Shown here: piece by piece, positions 22,818 through 23,485 of the stretch
Layout of the letters: each line of letters starts with the position of its first letter
How positions within the stretch are numbered: position 1 is the stretch's first letter
NCBI GenBank assembly: GCA_041581935.1
Contig: JBFICP010000017.1
Location: 1-23,485, forward strand
Source of the DNA: JAABYT01 sp041581935
GTDB lineage: Bacteria; Pseudomonadota; Gammaproteobacteria; HK1
Length of the DNA stretch: 23,485 bases
Direction of reading: 5' to 3'
Notes under the pieces: generated by a model
What the model was told of the DNA's origin: nothing
The model's database searches: none
The model's input: only the letters and a program-made list of their open reading frames with translations
Position numbers and translations under genes: made by a program

Positions 22818-23174
22818 CTACACCGCCGCGATACCAATGGCTATGATGGCGAGCACCGTAGTCACGACCAGCAGCACCGACAGTAGCCGTACCTTAGCGG
22901 CCAGAACGCTGATCCCATTGGTGAGATCTTGGGTCTGCTCTGCGATCTGATTCACTACCTTTGCAGTTTCCTGGTCTTTGGCCTCGAGGTTATCAATGCG
23001 CTCCTGCAGCCCGCCGATTTGGGTTTCTGCGCGCGCCGCGGCGCGGTCGGCCGCCTGACCGGCCTTTCGGGAAGCAAGCAGGCTCGCTGCCGCATCGATG
23101 ATGTCCGGCGCCCTGCGTACAAGCGTAGACCAAGGGATGGTCTTCACCGCCACTGTCAACCACGGCCAGGCCAT
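22818..23174 (-). CDS. Small coiled-coil protein with C-terminal membrane anchor
   Basis: This is a 118-residue hypothetical protein. It has a mildly hydrophobic N-terminus (MAWPWLTVAVKTIPW), an alanine-rich basic segment (about 25-50) and a heptad-like coiled coil (about 50-90, QIGGLQERIDNLEAKDQE onward). One strong terminal membrane helix follows (about 96-118, LLSVLLVVTTVLAIIAIGI). The layout suggests a tail-anchored inner-membrane protein with a cytoplasmic oligomerizing coil. I do not recognise the family. AGGAG (plus 23182-23186) with a 7-base spacer makes translation very likely. The NTF2-like gene starts 4 bases after its stop, so the two are co-expressed. Confidence 0.75.
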   Translation of the reverse strand: MAWPWLTVAVKTIPWSTLVRRAPDIIDAAASLLASRKAGQAADRAAARAETQIGGLQERIDNLEAKDQETAKVVNQIAEQTQDLTNGISVLAAKVRLLSVLLVVTTVLAIIAIGIAAV

Positions 23175-23281
23175 CTAAGTTCTCCTAATTAGACGATTCG
23201 AGGCATGATTTTCGGACCGGACCCGGGTTCTCAGGCCAGCCGGCGCGCGAGCGTCGTCGAAACATCCGCGTCATTGGTTCC

Positions 23282-23485
23282 TCAGCGATTGCGTCTCTTC
23301 TCCAAAATCCACTTCTTGCCACCGGACATGGCCTCCGACACGACTCGTTTGCGCGTCCATCCATTCCTTCGGTAAAAGCTGTTCGCCTTTCCGTTGCCCT
23401 CGTAGCTCTCCAGGGAGATCGATTCGTATTGCTCGAACATTCCACCTTCGCAGTGCCTGAGCAACGCGGTTCCGAATCCACGGCG
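23282..23485 (-). CDS. GNAT-family N-acetyltransferase, C-terminal part (cut by window edge)
   Basis: The frame is open to the right edge of the window, leaving 67 codons. The visible start RRGFGTALLRHCE matches the acetyl-CoA pyrophosphate-binding motif (R-x-x-G-x-G/A) of the GNAT fold. Further on, SLESYEGNGKANSFYRRNGW is the classic motif B region (N...A..FY...GF/W), and the protein ends with a short basic tail. GNAT enzymes acetylate amines or protein termini; the substrate is unknown. A 107-base gap without recognizable genes separates it from the coiled-coil protein gene downstream on the same strand. Confidence 0.8.
   Translation of the reverse strand, partial: RRGFGTALLRHCEGGMFEQYESISLESYEGNGKANSFYRRNGWTRKRVVSEAMSGGKKWILEKRRNR

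Noticed and set aside
23185..23481. A 98-codon minus-strand frame overlapping the GNAT fragment
   Set aside because: The other frame (23282-23485) carries clear GNAT motifs; this one is its shadow.
1..23485. tRNA or rRNA genes, CRISPR repeats, insertion sequences and phage or defence genes
   Set aside because: No tRNA-like cloverleaf, regularly spaced direct repeats, transposase or integrase motifs were found by reading both strands.

Overview
The window is a GC-rich stretch (low 60s % by eye), densely coding and almost certainly chromosomal DNA of a Gram-negative Pseudomonadota bacterium. The Gram-negative assignment rests on a 3-deoxy-manno-octulosonate (Kdo) family cytidylyltransferase and a Kdo8N-type aminotransferase, both of which serve lipopolysaccharide core synthesis. 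The accessory catabolic genes would fit a soil or aquatic gamma-, beta- or alphaproteobacterium; the class cannot be fixed from this sequence. No rRNA, tRNA, CRISPR array, insertion sequence or integrase was seen.

Left block (1-8566, all +): the C-terminal part of a gamma-glutamyltransferase, a stand-alone phosphoglycerate kinase, and then four genes. These are a DAO-family flavoprotein, a TPR protein ending in a 2-oxoglutarate/Fe(II) oxygenase-like domain, a fused FAD oxidoreductase/aminomethyltransferase of the dimethylglycine-sarcosine dehydrogenase type, and a haloacid-dehalogenase-like HAD protein. The block looks like oxidative demethylation of N-methylated amino acids, with the one-carbon unit passed to folate.

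Middle block (8774-13082): a roughly 10-helix membrane protein (-) of unclear function is divergent from a secreted YVTN-type beta-propeller (+) that ends in a clear intrinsic terminator. Next to it is an ArsR regulator plus ArsP/DUF318 permease pair (-), preceded by a promoter whose geometry suggests a leaderless transcript.

Right-centre block (13202-19943): two divergent arms share one control region of about 305 bases. The left arm has a benzoylformate-decarboxylase-like ThDP enzyme and an aldehyde dehydrogenase. The right arm has a PhyH dioxygenase, a mandelate-racemase-superfamily enzyme, a beta-hydroxyacid dehydrogenase and a NIPSNAP protein. It resembles a mandelate pathway, but the racemase-like enzyme has Arg in place of one catalytic Lys. 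The gene set also fits an acid-sugar route: dehydration, decarboxylation, aldehyde oxidation, then beta-hydroxyacid oxidation. This is the best candidate in the window for an undescribed pathway.

Right block (19941-23485): kdnA and a kdsB homologue (+) with their own promoter, pointing to 8-amino-Kdo in the LPS although the partner oxidase gene kdnB is absent here. Convergent to them (-) are a GNAT acetyltransferase fragment, a small coiled-coil/membrane-anchor protein, an NTF2-like protein and a GFA-family zinc protein.
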